A stretch of DNA of 64,000 nt, from assembly GCA_040510375.1 (NCBI GenBank), contig JBEVJC010000012.1:1-64000 (forward strand), given 5' to 3'. Within the stretch, counting starts at the first letter, position 1. Each line of letters begins with the position of its first letter. Source of the DNA: JBEVJC01 sp040510375 (GTDB lineage Bacteria; Bacteroidota; Bacteroidia; Chitinophagales; Chitinophagaceae). The notes beneath the pieces were generated by a model. That model was not told where the DNA came from and did no database searches. It worked only from the letters and a program-made list of their open reading frames with translations. The position numbers and the translations under genes were made by a program. Shown here piece by piece: positions 14,657-24,453 of this stretch.

Positions 14657-17600
14657 ATGGCCCTACCACATTTGCTGAAGTATGTTTATACGCATGGAAC
14701 CGATGAAGTAATAAGACGTGGGAAGAAGATCCATGCAATTGGTTATGTTGAACTGATCGAATATGATGACCTGTTCGGGTCCGCCGTATTCCGTGTGAAG
14801 GATGATAGCTATGCTACCTACTACAAGGTTTATATCCAGAAATTCAAGGACCCCAAAGAACTATCGCTGCGTTGCAGCTGCCCGTATAATATCGGCGATA
14901 TCTGCCGCCATGAAACGGCATCTCTCTTCCAGCTCCAGGAAATGATCGACAAGGGACAGCTGGAAGCAGAAGAAGTGAAATATGACCAGCGACATACTGT
15001 AGCAAAGATGAAGGCGATTGAACTGAAAACACTTCGCCTGCTATCTTCTCCCGAAATCTTTGATGAAGCGGAATTGTGGTTGCGCACCAATAAAGCAAAA
15101 ATTGAACTGGCAGAAAACGAAACTGTGAAAGCCAATGTGCCGATCGACGGCGAAGTGTACAAAGTGCTGATCCGTAAAAATGAAGAACGGAATTTTGATA
15201 CAAGCTGCGACTATGTCGATACGGAGCATCCGTTATGTCTTCCCAAAGTGATTGTATTTCTCCAGCTGCTGAATGCATATGGTGCAAATTATTTTGAAAC
15301 AATCCGCAACTGGGACAAGGAAAAGAATAAATTACTTGAAGCATACGGATATTCCCTGTCCGACGATCTCAAAGGGAAATTCGAGTTTGCCTACAAGGAA
15401 GGCAAACCATTTCTTCGGGTACTTGATGTTACCATCAAAAGGGTAGCACCACTGGCATCGGTGAACCGTCCCGTTTTCCTTCCCCAGAAAGAAAAGGAAG
15501 AAGAAACGCCTGTTGAAGTGCAGGTGGAAACAACCCGGCCACAACTCAGGCTGGGCGTGGTTTTCAACTTTAATAAAAAACAATACCCGCATTTCACCAT
15601 TGATGCCGTGATTGGTGAGCCGAATGATCAGAACGACGGGTTTGCCGGTAAAGTAGAAAAACCGGATATCAGCCGATACCTCGACATGGACAAGCTGATG
15701 GAAGAAGACAAACAATTGCTGACCATCCTGCGTAAACTCCAGGATACGGAGATCAATAAATATATCAGCCGCAACTCACCATTCTCCGGCATCTGGGAAA
15801 ATATCATCCAGCAGGAGGGTGAAGACCTTCCGGGTGAGACGAAGGAACTGATGGCGGAGTATCTTTTCCCGCGCATCAAAAAATTGTGTCTTGAACAAAC
15901 AGAGAAGGCACTTTTTTTCCTGCTTCCGGAAGGCAAACCATTCAAGACCGCTAACCTTGAACCATTACAGGTAGCCACCGAAGAAGCGAAGCCTCATTTT
16001 TTTGTAAAGAAAAATTCATCATATACTATTGAATGCCGTGTAAGGGCGCAGGGGATCGACTACGACCTGGGCGATAATGAATCTGCCAGTCCGCTGTTCT
16101 TCCTTTACAATAACCAGTTGTTTTGCTGGAAGAATAATGAAGTGGTGCACCTCATAGAAAAATTCCTTCCCAATGGAAAGATGACGATTCCGGTCGGGGA
16201 GTGGACAAAAACCCTGCAGGAATTTATACTGCCACTCGCAAAGGAACATAAACTTGATTTCGATAAATCGTTGGTACAGGAAGTACGCGACGGCGATCCG
16301 GAAGTGAAACTGTTCCTGGTGGAGAAAGGTGACTACCTCGTGTTCCAGCCATCGTTCTCGTATAAAGGATTTGAAACGAAATCGCGCGACCGTGATGAGA
16401 TCGTGGTACCACAGGGCGATAAAGTTTTACTGGTGCATCGTAACCGCGAAGTGGAACGGCAGTTCATTGAAAAACTGCAGAACCTGCATTCCAATTTTAT
16501 TGTGAATGAAGAAAACGGGTCACTGGCGCTGAAGGGCACCGATGTTTTAAAGAACAACTGGTTCTTTTTATTTGTGGATGCAATGAAGGATATGAAGACG
16601 CCGGTGTTTGGATTCGAAGCACTGAAGAACTTCCGGTTCAATACCGCCAAACCACAAACTAAAATTTTCATCAGCAGTAATACCGATTGGTTCGATGCAA
16701 AAGTAGATATCGTTTTCGGCGACCAGAAAGTTACAGTGGCAGATGTGAAACGGGCACTGGCAAACAAACAGCAATTTGTGCAGCTGAACGATGGCACCCT
16801 GGGCATCCTGCCGGAAGAATGGCTAAAAAAATATTCGCTTTTATTCCGTGTGGGCGAAGGCAATAATAATAACCTGAAACTTTCCCGTTATCACCTCAGT
16901 GTGGTAGATGAATTGTATGAATCGCGCGATGAAGAAGAACTGGCTGTGCAGCTGGAAGAAAAATATGAAAAGCTCCGTGAGTTCAACAAGATCAGGGATA
17001 TTGCACCACCAGCACACCTGCTTCCGATCCTGCGACCCTACCAGGTGGCAGGTTTCCAGTGGCTCAATTACCTGCGTGATATAAAATGGGGTGGTATACT
17101 GGCCGATGATATGGGTCTTGGTAAAACGGTGCAGGCTCTCTCCTTCCTCGAACACGCACGTGCCGAACAGGGTAATATCAAGGCGTTGGTTGTTTGCCCG
17201 ACCACGCTGATCTATAACTGGGAAAATGAAATAAAAAAATTCACACCCAAACTCACCTACCGCATCCATCATGGTGCTACCCGCACCCGGCAGCGCGAGG
17301 AGATCATTGATCATGATGTTACCATCACAACTTATGGTACACTGAGAAGTGATATCAAATTACTGGTGAGTGTAAACTTTGACTTTGTGGTGCTTGATGA
17401 AAGCCAGGCGATCAAAAATCCGGCGAGTAAGGTTACCAAGGCAGCGGGCCTGCTCAATGCAAAACATCGCCTTTGTATGAGTGGTACTCCATTGCAGAAT
17501 AATACGTTTGATGTATTTGCGCAGATGAACTTCCTGAACCCGGGTATGCTTGGTACCATGGAATTCTTCCGGCAGGAGTTTGCTATTCCCATTGATAAGT

Positions 17601-18418
17601 TTGGTGAGCAGGATCGTAAAGAGCACCTCAAAAAATTATTATATCCCTTTATATTAAGGCGAACCAAGGAGCAGGTGGCGAAAGACCTTCCATCCAAACA
17701 GGAAATGATCCTCTGGTGTGAAATGGAGGATGAACAGCGCAAAATTTATGATGCATACCGCAACGATTTCCGCGACAAGATCCTTGGTACCATACAGGAA
17801 CAGGGTATTCATAAATCGCAGCTCACCATCCTGCAGGGGTTAATGAAACTCCGGCAGATCTGTGATTCACCAGCGATCATGAATGAGGAGGAGAAACTTG
17901 AGAACCATTCAATCAAACTGGAAGAACTGGGTCGCGAAATCACCGAAAATATCAGCAACCACAAGGCATTGGTGTTCTCCCAGTTTCTCGGAATGCTTGC
18001 GTTGATAAGAGCCAAGCTTGACGAGTTGGGTGTGAGGTATGAATATTTTGATGGATCAACCTCTGCACCGGATCGGGAGAAAGCCATCCAGAGTTTCCAG
18101 AATGATGATGGGGTGCGTGTATTCCTGATCTCACTCAAGGCCGGTGGTGTGGGTCTTAACCTGACCGCAGCCGACTACGTGTACATTGTGGATCCATGGT
18201 GGAACCCGGCTGTAGAACAACAGGCCATCGACCGGACACACCGGATCGGTCAGACAAAAAATATCTTTGCCTACCGGATGATCTGTAAGGACACAATTGA
18301 AGATAAGATCCTGTCGCTCCAGGATAAAAAGCGGGCTCTTGCCAAAGACCTGATCGCCGATGACAGCTCGTTTGTGAAGAGCCTGAGCAGGGAAGATGTG
18401 GAATACTTATTCAGTTAA
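14657..18418 (+). CDS. SWIM zinc-finger SNF2-family ATPase/helicase
   Basis: A 1253-residue Swi2/Snf2 protein. A SWIM finger lies near the N-terminus (C73-x-C75 and C83-x-H85 in LRCSCPYNIGDICRHE). A long middle region of about 650 residues is the bacterial SNF2-associated part. The ATPase core follows: Walker A ADDMGLGKT (816-824), DESQ box (914-917), MSGTPLQNN, and motifs V/VI in GGVGLNLTAADYVYIVDPWW and QAIDRTHRIGQT. Such proteins move along double-stranded DNA or remodel nucleoprotein and are related to HepA/RapA helpers of transcription, but the target here is not known. Monocistronic, with all core motifs intact. Confidence 0.95.
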   Translation: MALPHLLKYVYTHGTDEVIRRGKKIHAIGYVELIEYDDLFGSAVFRVKDDSYATYYKVYIQKFKDPKELSLRCSCPYNIGDICRHETASLFQLQEMIDKGQLEAEEVKYDQRHTVAKMKAIELKTLRLLSSPEIFDEAELWLRTNKAKIELAENETVKANVPIDGEVYKVLIRKNEERNFDTSCDYVDTEHPLCLPKVIVFLQLLNAYGANYFETIRNWDKEKNKLLEAYGYSLSDDLKGKFEFAYKEGKPFLRVLDVTIKRVAPLASVNRPVFLPQKEKEEETPVEVQVETTRPQLRLGVVFNFNKKQYPHFTIDAVIGEPNDQNDGFAGKVEKPDISRYLDMDKLMEEDKQLLTILRKLQDTEINKYISRNSPFSGIWENIIQQEGEDLPGETKELMAEYLFPRIKKLCLEQTEKALFFLLPEGKPFKTANLEPLQVATEEAKPHFFVKKNSSYTIECRVRAQGIDYDLGDNESASPLFFLYNNQLFCWKNNEVVHLIEKFLPNGKMTIPVGEWTKTLQEFILPLAKEHKLDFDKSLVQEVRDGDPEVKLFLVEKGDYLVFQPSFSYKGFETKSRDRDEIVVPQGDKVLLVHRNREVERQFIEKLQNLHSNFIVNEENGSLALKGTDVLKNNWFFLFVDAMKDMKTPVFGFEALKNFRFNTAKPQTKIFISSNTDWFDAKVDIVFGDQKVTVADVKRALANKQQFVQLNDGTLGILPEEWLKKYSLLFRVGEGNNNNLKLSRYHLSVVDELYESRDEEELAVQLEEKYEKLREFNKIRDIAPPAHLLPILRPYQVAGFQWLNYLRDIKWGGILADDMGLGKTVQALSFLEHARAEQGNIKALVVCPTTLIYNWENEIKKFTPKLTYRIHHGATRTRQREEIIDHDVTITTYGTLRSDIKLLVSVNFDFVVLDESQAIKNPASKVTKAAGLLNAKHRLCMSGTPLQNNTFDVFAQMNFLNPGMLGTMEFFRQEFAIPIDKFGEQDRKEHLKKLLYPFILRRTKEQVAKDLPSKQEMILWCEMEDEQRKIYDAYRNDFRDKILGTIQEQGIHKSQLTILQGLMKLRQICDSPAIMNEEEKLENHSIKLEELGREITENISNHKALVFSQFLGMLALIRAKLDELGVRYEYFDGSTSAPDREKAIQSFQNDDGVRVFLISLKAGGVGLNLTAADYVYIVDPWWNPAVEQQAIDRTHRIGQTKNIFAYRMICKDTIEDKILSLQDKKRALAKDLIADDSSFVKSLSREDVEYLFS

Positions 18419-18434
18419 CCGCTGTTCCTGAAAC

Positions 18435-18465
18435 AAAAAAAGTTCCCTGGATCTGAAGGAACTTT
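18435..18465 (-). terminator. hairpin terminator serving the small minus-strand gene
   Basis: AAAGTTCC (18439-18446) pairs with GGAACTTT (18458-18465). The plus-strand A run before it becomes a U run on the minus strand, so the better direction is minus, right after the 52-residue gene. It may also slow plus-strand transcription leaving the SNF2 gene. Confidence 0.65.
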
Positions 18466-18489
18466 AATATAATGGGTGGGTTAGAAACA

Positions 18490-18648
18490 TTATTTCCGGC
18501 GGGCGTAGCTGCCTGCGGCTGGTGAAGATCCTGTGATAAATACTGAAAGCACGGACTTTAACAGGAACAACACGTTAAAGGAAGGTTTGTAATAACTACG
18601 GTAGATCTTCGCTTCTTCGTGCGAATGAGTGATGTTCATGTTTTTCAT
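18490..18648 (-). CDS. small uncharacterised protein, 52 residues
   Basis: An ATG at 18648 opens a 52-codon frame ending in TAA at 18490. The product starts MKNMNITHSHEEAKIYRSYY and ends in a basic tail (SYARRK); a hydrophobic stretch (FNVLFLLKSVLSVFITG) in the middle could be a membrane-associating helix. Support: it lies alone in a 341-bp gap, antisense to both neighbours, has an AT-rich upstream region, and is followed 25 bases later by a hairpin whose U run faces its own direction. I do not recognise the family. Short length keeps confidence moderate. Confidence 0.55.
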   Translation of the reverse strand: MKNMNITHSHEEAKIYRSYYKPSFNVLFLLKSVLSVFITGSSPAAGSYARRK

Positions 18649-18759
18649 ATTGGATTGTTTTGGTAAGAGGTTAACGAAAATTAATCACTTAAAAGTATGC
18701 AAAGAATATAATATTTTATAATCTTTGTTACTGATTACTAACCCATAAATCCGCTACTC

Positions 18760-19356
18760 TTGAAAAACATCGTAAAAACCCTGTGTTTAACAGGGTTATC
18801 ACTGGGCGTTGTACTGACCTCTGGCGCCCAGTTAAACCTGCCCGGTAATGCACTTGGACAGGATCTCAAAAAACTCATTCGCGATTATCCAAACCAGTTT
18901 GCCCATATCCAGGGTGAACTCCTGCAGGAAAAAACACAGGCAACAGATTACGAACTCAACTTCAGGATCGAAGGTGCCGAGAGTTCGGTAATTACAAAGT
19001 ACTCCGCCAAAGGCAGGCCGGTAGTGAGTTGTGAGGCTGTTTTACTCACCACGGAAAGCTTCGATGACGCATGTAAAAAGTATCGTTCGTTGTATTCCCT
19101 CTTCAACAACATGGCGGTAAAGATGGACAATGGCGTTACGTTTTACCTGAAAGGCCCGTACGAAAAACCACTGGAAGAGATCAAGTTCAGCAGTTCGGTA
19201 CTGGTATTTGAAAACCCGGATCAATATGTCTCGCACATGAAAGTGGAGGTTTCGCTTCATTACGAGTTCATGGAATGGAAAGTTAAAGTTCGCATCTATG
19301 AGCGGGAGCGCGAAGATGATGAACGCGGTGATATGATCGACGAGGAAGAATTTTAA
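18760..19356 (+). CDS. secreted protein of unknown function, TTG start
   Basis: A 198-residue product with a signal peptide (KNIVKTLCLTGLSLGVVLTS, cleavage near SGAQ). The start must be the TTG at 18760: no ATG lies between it and the upstream stop at 18739. The mature part is alpha/beta with a conserved-looking GKPV-type strand region (YSAKGRPVVSCEAVLL) and a very acidic/basic tail (YEREREDDERGDMIDEEEF). No known domain recognised. It precedes the outer-membrane beta-barrel gene by 81 bases and could be functionally linked to the envelope. Confidence 0.75.
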   Translation: MKNIVKTLCLTGLSLGVVLTSGAQLNLPGNALGQDLKKLIRDYPNQFAHIQGELLQEKTQATDYELNFRIEGAESSVITKYSAKGRPVVSCEAVLLTTESFDDACKKYRSLYSLFNNMAVKMDNGVTFYLKGPYEKPLEEIKFSSSVLVFENPDQYVSHMKVEVSLHYEFMEWKVKVRIYEREREDDERGDMIDEEEF

Positions 19357-19437
19357 CGTTCATTAACCTTTTACCCATACTGGTTAACCCGTTTTGAAAG
19401 GGCGGCAGGATAGTTTCGCATCCAACAATTACAGGAA

Positions 19438-22209
19438 ATGAAACGAATCTACCTGCTCGTCCTTACTCTCTCTGTTTTTACTGTAACGCACGCCCAGCGT
19501 GGCTTTGTAGCGGGATCAATTTATGATTCCGCTTCGTCCCGTCCTGTTGGTGACGCTACCGTTACCGTCCTGAACAGGAAAGATTCATCACTTGTGTCGT
19601 TCAGTATGACGGGAAATTCGGGTGATTTCCGGATTGGCAACCTGCCCGATGGCGAATACAGGCTGCTGGCCACGCATGTCAACTACCACAACCTTTCGAA
19701 AAACTTCAGCATCAGGCAGGAGTTGCGGGAGTTGCAGCTGGGAGTTATGCTGATGTTGGATAAGTCGGTGCTGTTAAAGGAAGTGGTGGTGAACAGTGAG
19801 GTGCCACCTGTGAGTATGGTTGGTGATACAGTGATGTATCATGCTGATGCATTTAAAACCCCGCCCAATGCGAGTGTTGAGCAGCTGCTCCGGAAACTGC
19901 CCGGGGTGCAGGTCGACAAGGACGGCAATATCCGCTCAAACGGACAGAACGTGGGTCGCGTGCTGGTGGATGGGAAAGAGTTTTTCGGGAACGACCCAAA
20001 GATGGCAACGCGGAACCTGCCGGCAAATGCTATTGACAAAGTCCAGTTATATGACCGGCAAAGTGATCAGTCGTTACTCACCGGTTTTGATGATGGCAAT
20101 AGTGAGAAGACGATCAACCTTCGCCTGAAGAAAGATAAAAAGAAGGGCGGGTTCGGCAGTCTTGCAGCCGGCGCCGGAACAGACGAACGCAAGGAAGGCC
20201 GGGTCAATCTTAATTCATTCAAAGGTGCAAGGCAGTTATCGGTTATTGGAATGGCCAATAATACCAACACGGAAGGGTTTTCATTTTCCGATATGTTGAA
20301 TTTTTCCGGCGACCTGAGCCGTTTATCGCGCGGAACCGGTGGACTCAGCTCGGACCAGCTCTCTTCTTCAGGTGCGTCTTCCTCAACCAATTCGGGCATC
20401 CGAACCATCTGGGGCGGGGGGCTGAACTATAATAACCTGTTGGGGAACCACACTGATTTCACCAGTAATTATTTTTACAACAATTACAATCCTGCTACCC
20501 ATACAGATCTTGAACGCAGGTACCTGCTTCCTGATTCCACTTATAATTTCCGGCAGGCGTCGTTTAATAATACCGATAACAGCAGCCATCGCCTTAATCT
20601 TGGTTTTGATCATCGTATTGACAGCTTCCATTCGTTCAAGATCAATCCCTCTGTAGGTATACAGCATACACGTTCAGTCCTGAACAGCCAATACCAGCAA
20701 TCAGGGAGTGACGGAAGACTAAGTAACAGCGGGTTTAATAATTACGAAAAAATCGGCGATGCGGTTAATCTCCAGACCGATCTCTTGTTCCGGAAAAAAT
20801 TCAGGAAGAAAGGAAGAACATTCTCAATAAGTATGAAAGCGGTGTTCAACGAAAGTGACAGTAAGGCGAACCAGCAATCGTCCAATGAGTTTTTCGCCGC
20901 ATCCGGCAACAGCTTCCGCGATTCAATCAATCAGTTTAGTCTTGATAAGGCCGATATGCATAGTCTAACCGGCCGTGCGGTTTATACCGAGCCATTGTTC
21001 AGGCGTTCATTACTTGAGTTCAGTGTTGGAAAAAGCAGTACCAGGAGTTCATCGGCCAGGGCGGCGTACGATTTCAACAAGGTCTCCCACGACTATGATG
21101 TTTTTAATGATTCATTAAGTAATGACTTTGAAACAACCTATGGTTATACAAATGCGGGTGTAAGGCTGAGGTCGATCCGGAAAAAGATAAGTTATTCCGT
21201 TGGACTGGTCTGGCAGAACGCAACGCTGGATGGCAGGGTGATAAAGGATTCCAGGGGATCTGATTTGCGGAAAGCATTCAATAACCTGCTCCCCAATGTA
21301 AGGGCCCAGTATACTTTTATCAGGAATAAGAGTCTTACGTTGAATTATTCAACCAATACCTCACAACCTTCCGTGACACAGCTGCAGCCTGTTCCGGACA
21401 TCAGCAATGCACTGAATATTTACGAAGGTAATCCGCAACTGAAGCAGGAGTTCAGTCATAACCTGAGTCTTAATTATACCGGTATAAATCCTTTCCGGAA
21501 CAGAAACCTGTTTGTCTTCCTGACACTGAACCGCACCGATAATAAAATCGTCAATGCCGATTCAGTATTTGCAACCGGTGTTAAAAAGACCCGGCCTGTC
21601 AATACGGATGGAGTTTATAGTGCAAACGGCGATATCAACCTTGGCCTGCCGGTCAGGTTCCTGAAAGGAAATGTGCAGGTTGGTGCCCGATCGTCATTCA
21701 ACCGGGGAAGGCAATTCATTAACGGGTTGCCCAATACAATCAGTGCGTTGACACTCGGTCCGAGGTTTACACTGAATATGGCACCGACTGATAAAATAGA
21801 CCTGCAGGTCAGTAGTAACTTTAATTTTAACCGTACAGCGTACTCTTTACAGCGTGCCTTTAATACTAATTATTTTTCCCAGGTTTATGAGGCGGAGTTT
21901 AACTGGGAGTTGCCACGGTATTTTTTCCTGGCGACCGAATTCACTTACACGATCAACAACCAGCTGGGAGCGGGTTTTAATGCAAGGGTGCCGCTTTGGA
22001 ATGCGTCAATTGCCAAACAAATCCTGAAATCCAGGAAAGCCGAGCTGAGGCTGCGGGTCAACGACCTGTTGAACCGGAATACCGGTGTTAACCGGACCAG
22101 CAACCAGAGTTATATTGAAGATTCAAGAGTCAATACCCTCAAGCGTTACGGACTGTTGTCATTTACTTACAACCTCAGCAAAGCGGTAACTATTTCAGAC
22201 AGGCGATAG
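19438..22209 (+). CDS. outer-membrane beta-barrel protein with CarboxypepD_reg-like domain
   Basis: A 923-residue protein with a signal peptide (cleaved after VTHAQ), a carboxypeptidase-regulatory-like domain (about 24-100, GSIYDSASSRPVGDATVTVL), a TonB-plug-like part (about 120-225, PNASVEQLLRKLPGVQVDKD and GKEFFGNDPKMA), and a long barrel of alternating strands ending in an aromatic-rich strand. This is the OMP_b-brl_3 group of Bacteroidota: related to TonB-dependent receptors but with no TonB box that I can see. No SusD partner lies beside it, so it is unlikely to be a SusC glycan importer. Substrate unknown. Confidence 0.9.
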   Translation: MKRIYLLVLTLSVFTVTHAQRGFVAGSIYDSASSRPVGDATVTVLNRKDSSLVSFSMTGNSGDFRIGNLPDGEYRLLATHVNYHNLSKNFSIRQELRELQLGVMLMLDKSVLLKEVVVNSEVPPVSMVGDTVMYHADAFKTPPNASVEQLLRKLPGVQVDKDGNIRSNGQNVGRVLVDGKEFFGNDPKMATRNLPANAIDKVQLYDRQSDQSLLTGFDDGNSEKTINLRLKKDKKKGGFGSLAAGAGTDERKEGRVNLNSFKGARQLSVIGMANNTNTEGFSFSDMLNFSGDLSRLSRGTGGLSSDQLSSSGASSSTNSGIRTIWGGGLNYNNLLGNHTDFTSNYFYNNYNPATHTDLERRYLLPDSTYNFRQASFNNTDNSSHRLNLGFDHRIDSFHSFKINPSVGIQHTRSVLNSQYQQSGSDGRLSNSGFNNYEKIGDAVNLQTDLLFRKKFRKKGRTFSISMKAVFNESDSKANQQSSNEFFAASGNSFRDSINQFSLDKADMHSLTGRAVYTEPLFRRSLLEFSVGKSSTRSSSARAAYDFNKVSHDYDVFNDSLSNDFETTYGYTNAGVRLRSIRKKISYSVGLVWQNATLDGRVIKDSRGSDLRKAFNNLLPNVRAQYTFIRNKSLTLNYSTNTSQPSVTQLQPVPDISNALNIYEGNPQLKQEFSHNLSLNYTGINPFRNRNLFVFLTLNRTDNKIVNADSVFATGVKKTRPVNTDGVYSANGDINLGLPVRFLKGNVQVGARSSFNRGRQFINGLPNTISALTLGPRFTLNMAPTDKIDLQVSSNFNFNRTAYSLQRAFNTNYFSQVYEAEFNWELPRYFFLATEFTYTINNQLGAGFNARVPLWNASIAKQILKSRKAELRLRVNDLLNRNTGVNRTSNQSYIEDSRVNTLKRYGLLSFTYNLSKAVTISDRR

Positions 22210-22280
22210 ATGTTTGTGTCCGGGTATAGTGGATATATCAGGAGCCCGGACCGGGGTGTATAAGTTGCGACCGGCCCCCG

Positions 22281-22763
22281 TTAATTACAAACCTTCCGTG
22301 TAAAGGCGATGGGCTCATCGGGGCTGAGCATGATCTTGCGGTTGCTGTTTATATACAACAATACAAAGTTTTGCTGGCGGGTGGCATAGAGTTTAAGGGT
22401 GCCTTGTTGCGAGCTCAGGAAATTCCCGAAATAGCCGAACAATCCGCCTACTCCAAAGTAACGGGTAAGCGGTACGATTTCCTTTTCAGAAATGGTACGG
22501 CAAAGACGGATCTCGCTGCGTTTAATGGTAACGGACCGCCAGAACCGTTTAATGATCACGCGGTCGGGATGCACGATATAATACCGCGGGCTCAACAGGA
22601 AACAAATGATCACGATGATCCACAAGAGCAGAATAGGAAAAAACGCAGGTGCTGCAATGGAAACGCTGTTAAGGAGACCGATGCCGCTTAGTACAGTAAA
22701 TAAAACAAGGATACTGGAAGTGATGATCCAGGCAGGGCGGTCGAGCGACGCTTTAAACTTCAT
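22281..22763 (-). CDS. membrane protein with bacterial PH-like domain
   Basis: A 160-residue protein with two transmembrane helices (about 11-33 and 40-58, ILVLFTVLSGIGLLNS and FFPILLLWIIVIICFLL) followed by a beta-rich domain that opens PRYYIVHPDRVIIKRFWRSV, as in bacterial PH (YdbT/PH_10-like) proteins. Last gene of a probable three-gene unit: it starts 21 bases after the DUF3817 stop. Function unknown; such proteins sit in the inner membrane. Confidence 0.75.
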   Translation of the reverse strand: MKFKASLDRPAWIITSSILVLFTVLSGIGLLNSVSIAAPAFFPILLLWIIVIICFLLSPRYYIVHPDRVIIKRFWRSVTIKRSEIRLCRTISEKEIVPLTRYFGVGGLFGYFGNFLSSQQGTLKLYATRQQNFVLLYINSNRKIMLSPDEPIAFTRKVCN

Positions 22764-22784
22764 AATATCAAGATCAACTTTTTT

Positions 22785-23096
22785 TTACGGATTCGCAAAT
22801 TGACCTTCTTCACCCTTCCATTGTTTTTCCATATAAAACGTACCAAAGGGAATGATCGATGCCAGGAAGGCCTTGATACCCCAGCCCCAGCTGCGGTCGT
22901 ATTCTGATTTCACAACAAAGGCCAGTGCCATAAACGCCACGAAGAGGAATCCATGGGCATAACCCACAATCTTCACCGCCATTGGCAGGTCGAATCCATA
23001 TTTAAGAGGCATGGCAATGAACAGGAGAACTAGAAACGAGACCCCTTCTGCCATTGCAACTTTGCGGAACAGGGAGAATGTTTTGGTCGATTTCAT
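22785..23096 (-). CDS. DUF3817 integral membrane protein
   Basis: The start at 23096 gives MKSTKTFSLFRKVAMAEGVS, the usual DUF3817 opening, and a 103-residue product. Three hydrophobic helices are visible (VSFLVLLFIAMPLKYGF, YAHGFLFVAFMALAFVV, KAFLASIIPFGTFYME), with the conserved GYAHG and PFGTF motifs of the family. Role unknown. It starts 35 bases after the mqnC stop, so it is probably co-transcribed with it. Confidence 0.88.
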   Translation of the reverse strand: MKSTKTFSLFRKVAMAEGVSFLVLLFIAMPLKYGFDLPMAVKIVGYAHGFLFVAFMALAFVVKSEYDRSWGWGIKAFLASIIPFGTFYMEKQWKGEEGQFANP

Positions 23097-23131
23097 TGAA
23101 CGAAATATTTGGTGCACGTTAATGTACGGTG

Positions 23132-24256
23132 TTAATAATCCACTATCTGTTCCTCGATCATGGCAGGTATTTCGCGCCATTCATATTGTTGGTTACGCAA
23201 CTGCGGTTCAAACCCGGCTTCACGGATGGCATCCTGGATTGTACGGTAAGTAAAACGATGGGGTGCTCCCGCCGCGCTTACTACATTTTCTTCGATCATG
23301 ATTGAACCGAAATCATTGGCTCCACTCTGAAGACATACCTGAGCAGTTTGTTTACCAACAGTCAGCCAGCTGGCCTGGATATTTTTTATGTTGGGCAACA
23401 TGATACGGCTAAGTGCGATCATGCGGATGTATTCATCGGCCGTGGTCAGGTTATGAACGCCGCGGATTCTTGTCAGCAGTGTATCCACATCCTGGAAGGT
23501 CCATGGGATAAATGCAAGGAAACCCTTTGCGTCTGCGGGTTTGCGGCTCTGCACTTCACGGATCCTGACCAGGTGTTCAAACCTTTCTTCAATGGTTTCC
23601 ACATGGCCAAACATCATGGTGGCAGAAGTGGTGATATGCAGTTTATGCGCTTCATGCATAATATCCAGCCATTCCTGTGCACCACATTTTCCTTTGGAGA
23701 TCAGGCGACGCACACGGTCGATCAGGATTTCGGCCCCTGCGCCCGGCAGCGAGTCCATACCCGCTTCTTTCAGGGCAGTGAGTACTTCCCTGTGGGTACT
23801 TTTTTCCAGTTTGGTTATATGGGCAACTTCGGGTGGCCCGAGTGCGTGTAGTTTTATAGTGGGAAACTCTTCCTTGATCTGACGGAAAGTATTGGTATAA
23901 AATTCCAGTCCGAGTCCGGGGTGATGCCCACCCTGGAGAAGGAGCTGGTCGCCGCCGAAACGAAGTGTTTCCGTAATTTTTTTCCGGTATACCGGCATAT
24001 CGGTGATATAGGCTTCAGCATGTCCGGGAATCCGGAAGAAGTTGCAGAACTTACAATTAGCCACGCATACATTGGTGGTATTGACATTCCGGTCGATCTG
24101 CCAGGTTACTTTTCCGTGAGGAACCTGGATTTTTCGCAGTTCATCTGCCACATACATGAGGTCGGTAAGGGGCGCATGATTATAAAGGAATACGCCTTCT
24201 TCTACTGTGAGACTTTCAAATTGGGCCGCTTTTTTAAGCAACTCGGATACTTCCAT
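23132..24256 (-). CDS. mqnC: cyclic dehypoxanthinyl futalosine synthase
   Basis: A 374-residue radical SAM enzyme of the futalosine route to menaquinone; it closes the ring of dehypoxanthinyl futalosine. The CxxxCxxC cluster is VCVANCKFCNFFRIPG. Family wording such as LQGGHHPGLGLEFYT, SLPGAGAEIL and NDFGSIMIEENVVSAAG fits MqnC rather than its relative MqnE. The start at 24256 (MEVSELLKKA) was chosen because the frame upstream has no family-like sequence. It heads a unit with DUF3817 and the PH-domain gene. Menaquinone made this way would feed the ACIII chain encoded at 36-45 kb. Confidence 0.95.
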   Translation of the reverse strand: MEVSELLKKAAQFESLTVEEGVFLYNHAPLTDLMYVADELRKIQVPHGKVTWQIDRNVNTTNVCVANCKFCNFFRIPGHAEAYITDMPVYRKKITETLRFGGDQLLLQGGHHPGLGLEFYTNTFRQIKEEFPTIKLHALGPPEVAHITKLEKSTHREVLTALKEAGMDSLPGAGAEILIDRVRRLISKGKCGAQEWLDIMHEAHKLHITTSATMMFGHVETIEERFEHLVRIREVQSRKPADAKGFLAFIPWTFQDVDTLLTRIRGVHNLTTADEYIRMIALSRIMLPNIKNIQASWLTVGKQTAQVCLQSGANDFGSIMIEENVVSAAGAPHRFTYRTIQDAIREAGFEPQLRNQQYEWREIPAMIEEQIVDY

Positions 24257-24453
24257 GTCATTTTTTTTAAAGATACCCTCGGGGTACAACCCCCGGCTGG
24301 GAGTTGGTGGCGGCAAAGGTACATTCTATAACAGGAAAAGGGTGGAACGGTTTTGAAAGACCCCCAATATGTTATAAATTTAATCAATACCTGGTACGCA
24401 TCAATATCCAGGAAAAATTTGTCCCTTCAGAGCGATCGCCCAATTAGCTGCAT

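Noticed and set aside
22210..22280. Tail repeat after the outer-membrane beta-barrel gene
   Set aside because: GGGGTGTATA also occurs in the exbD array, and TATATCAGG resembles the barrel gene end, but matches are too short to separate from chance.
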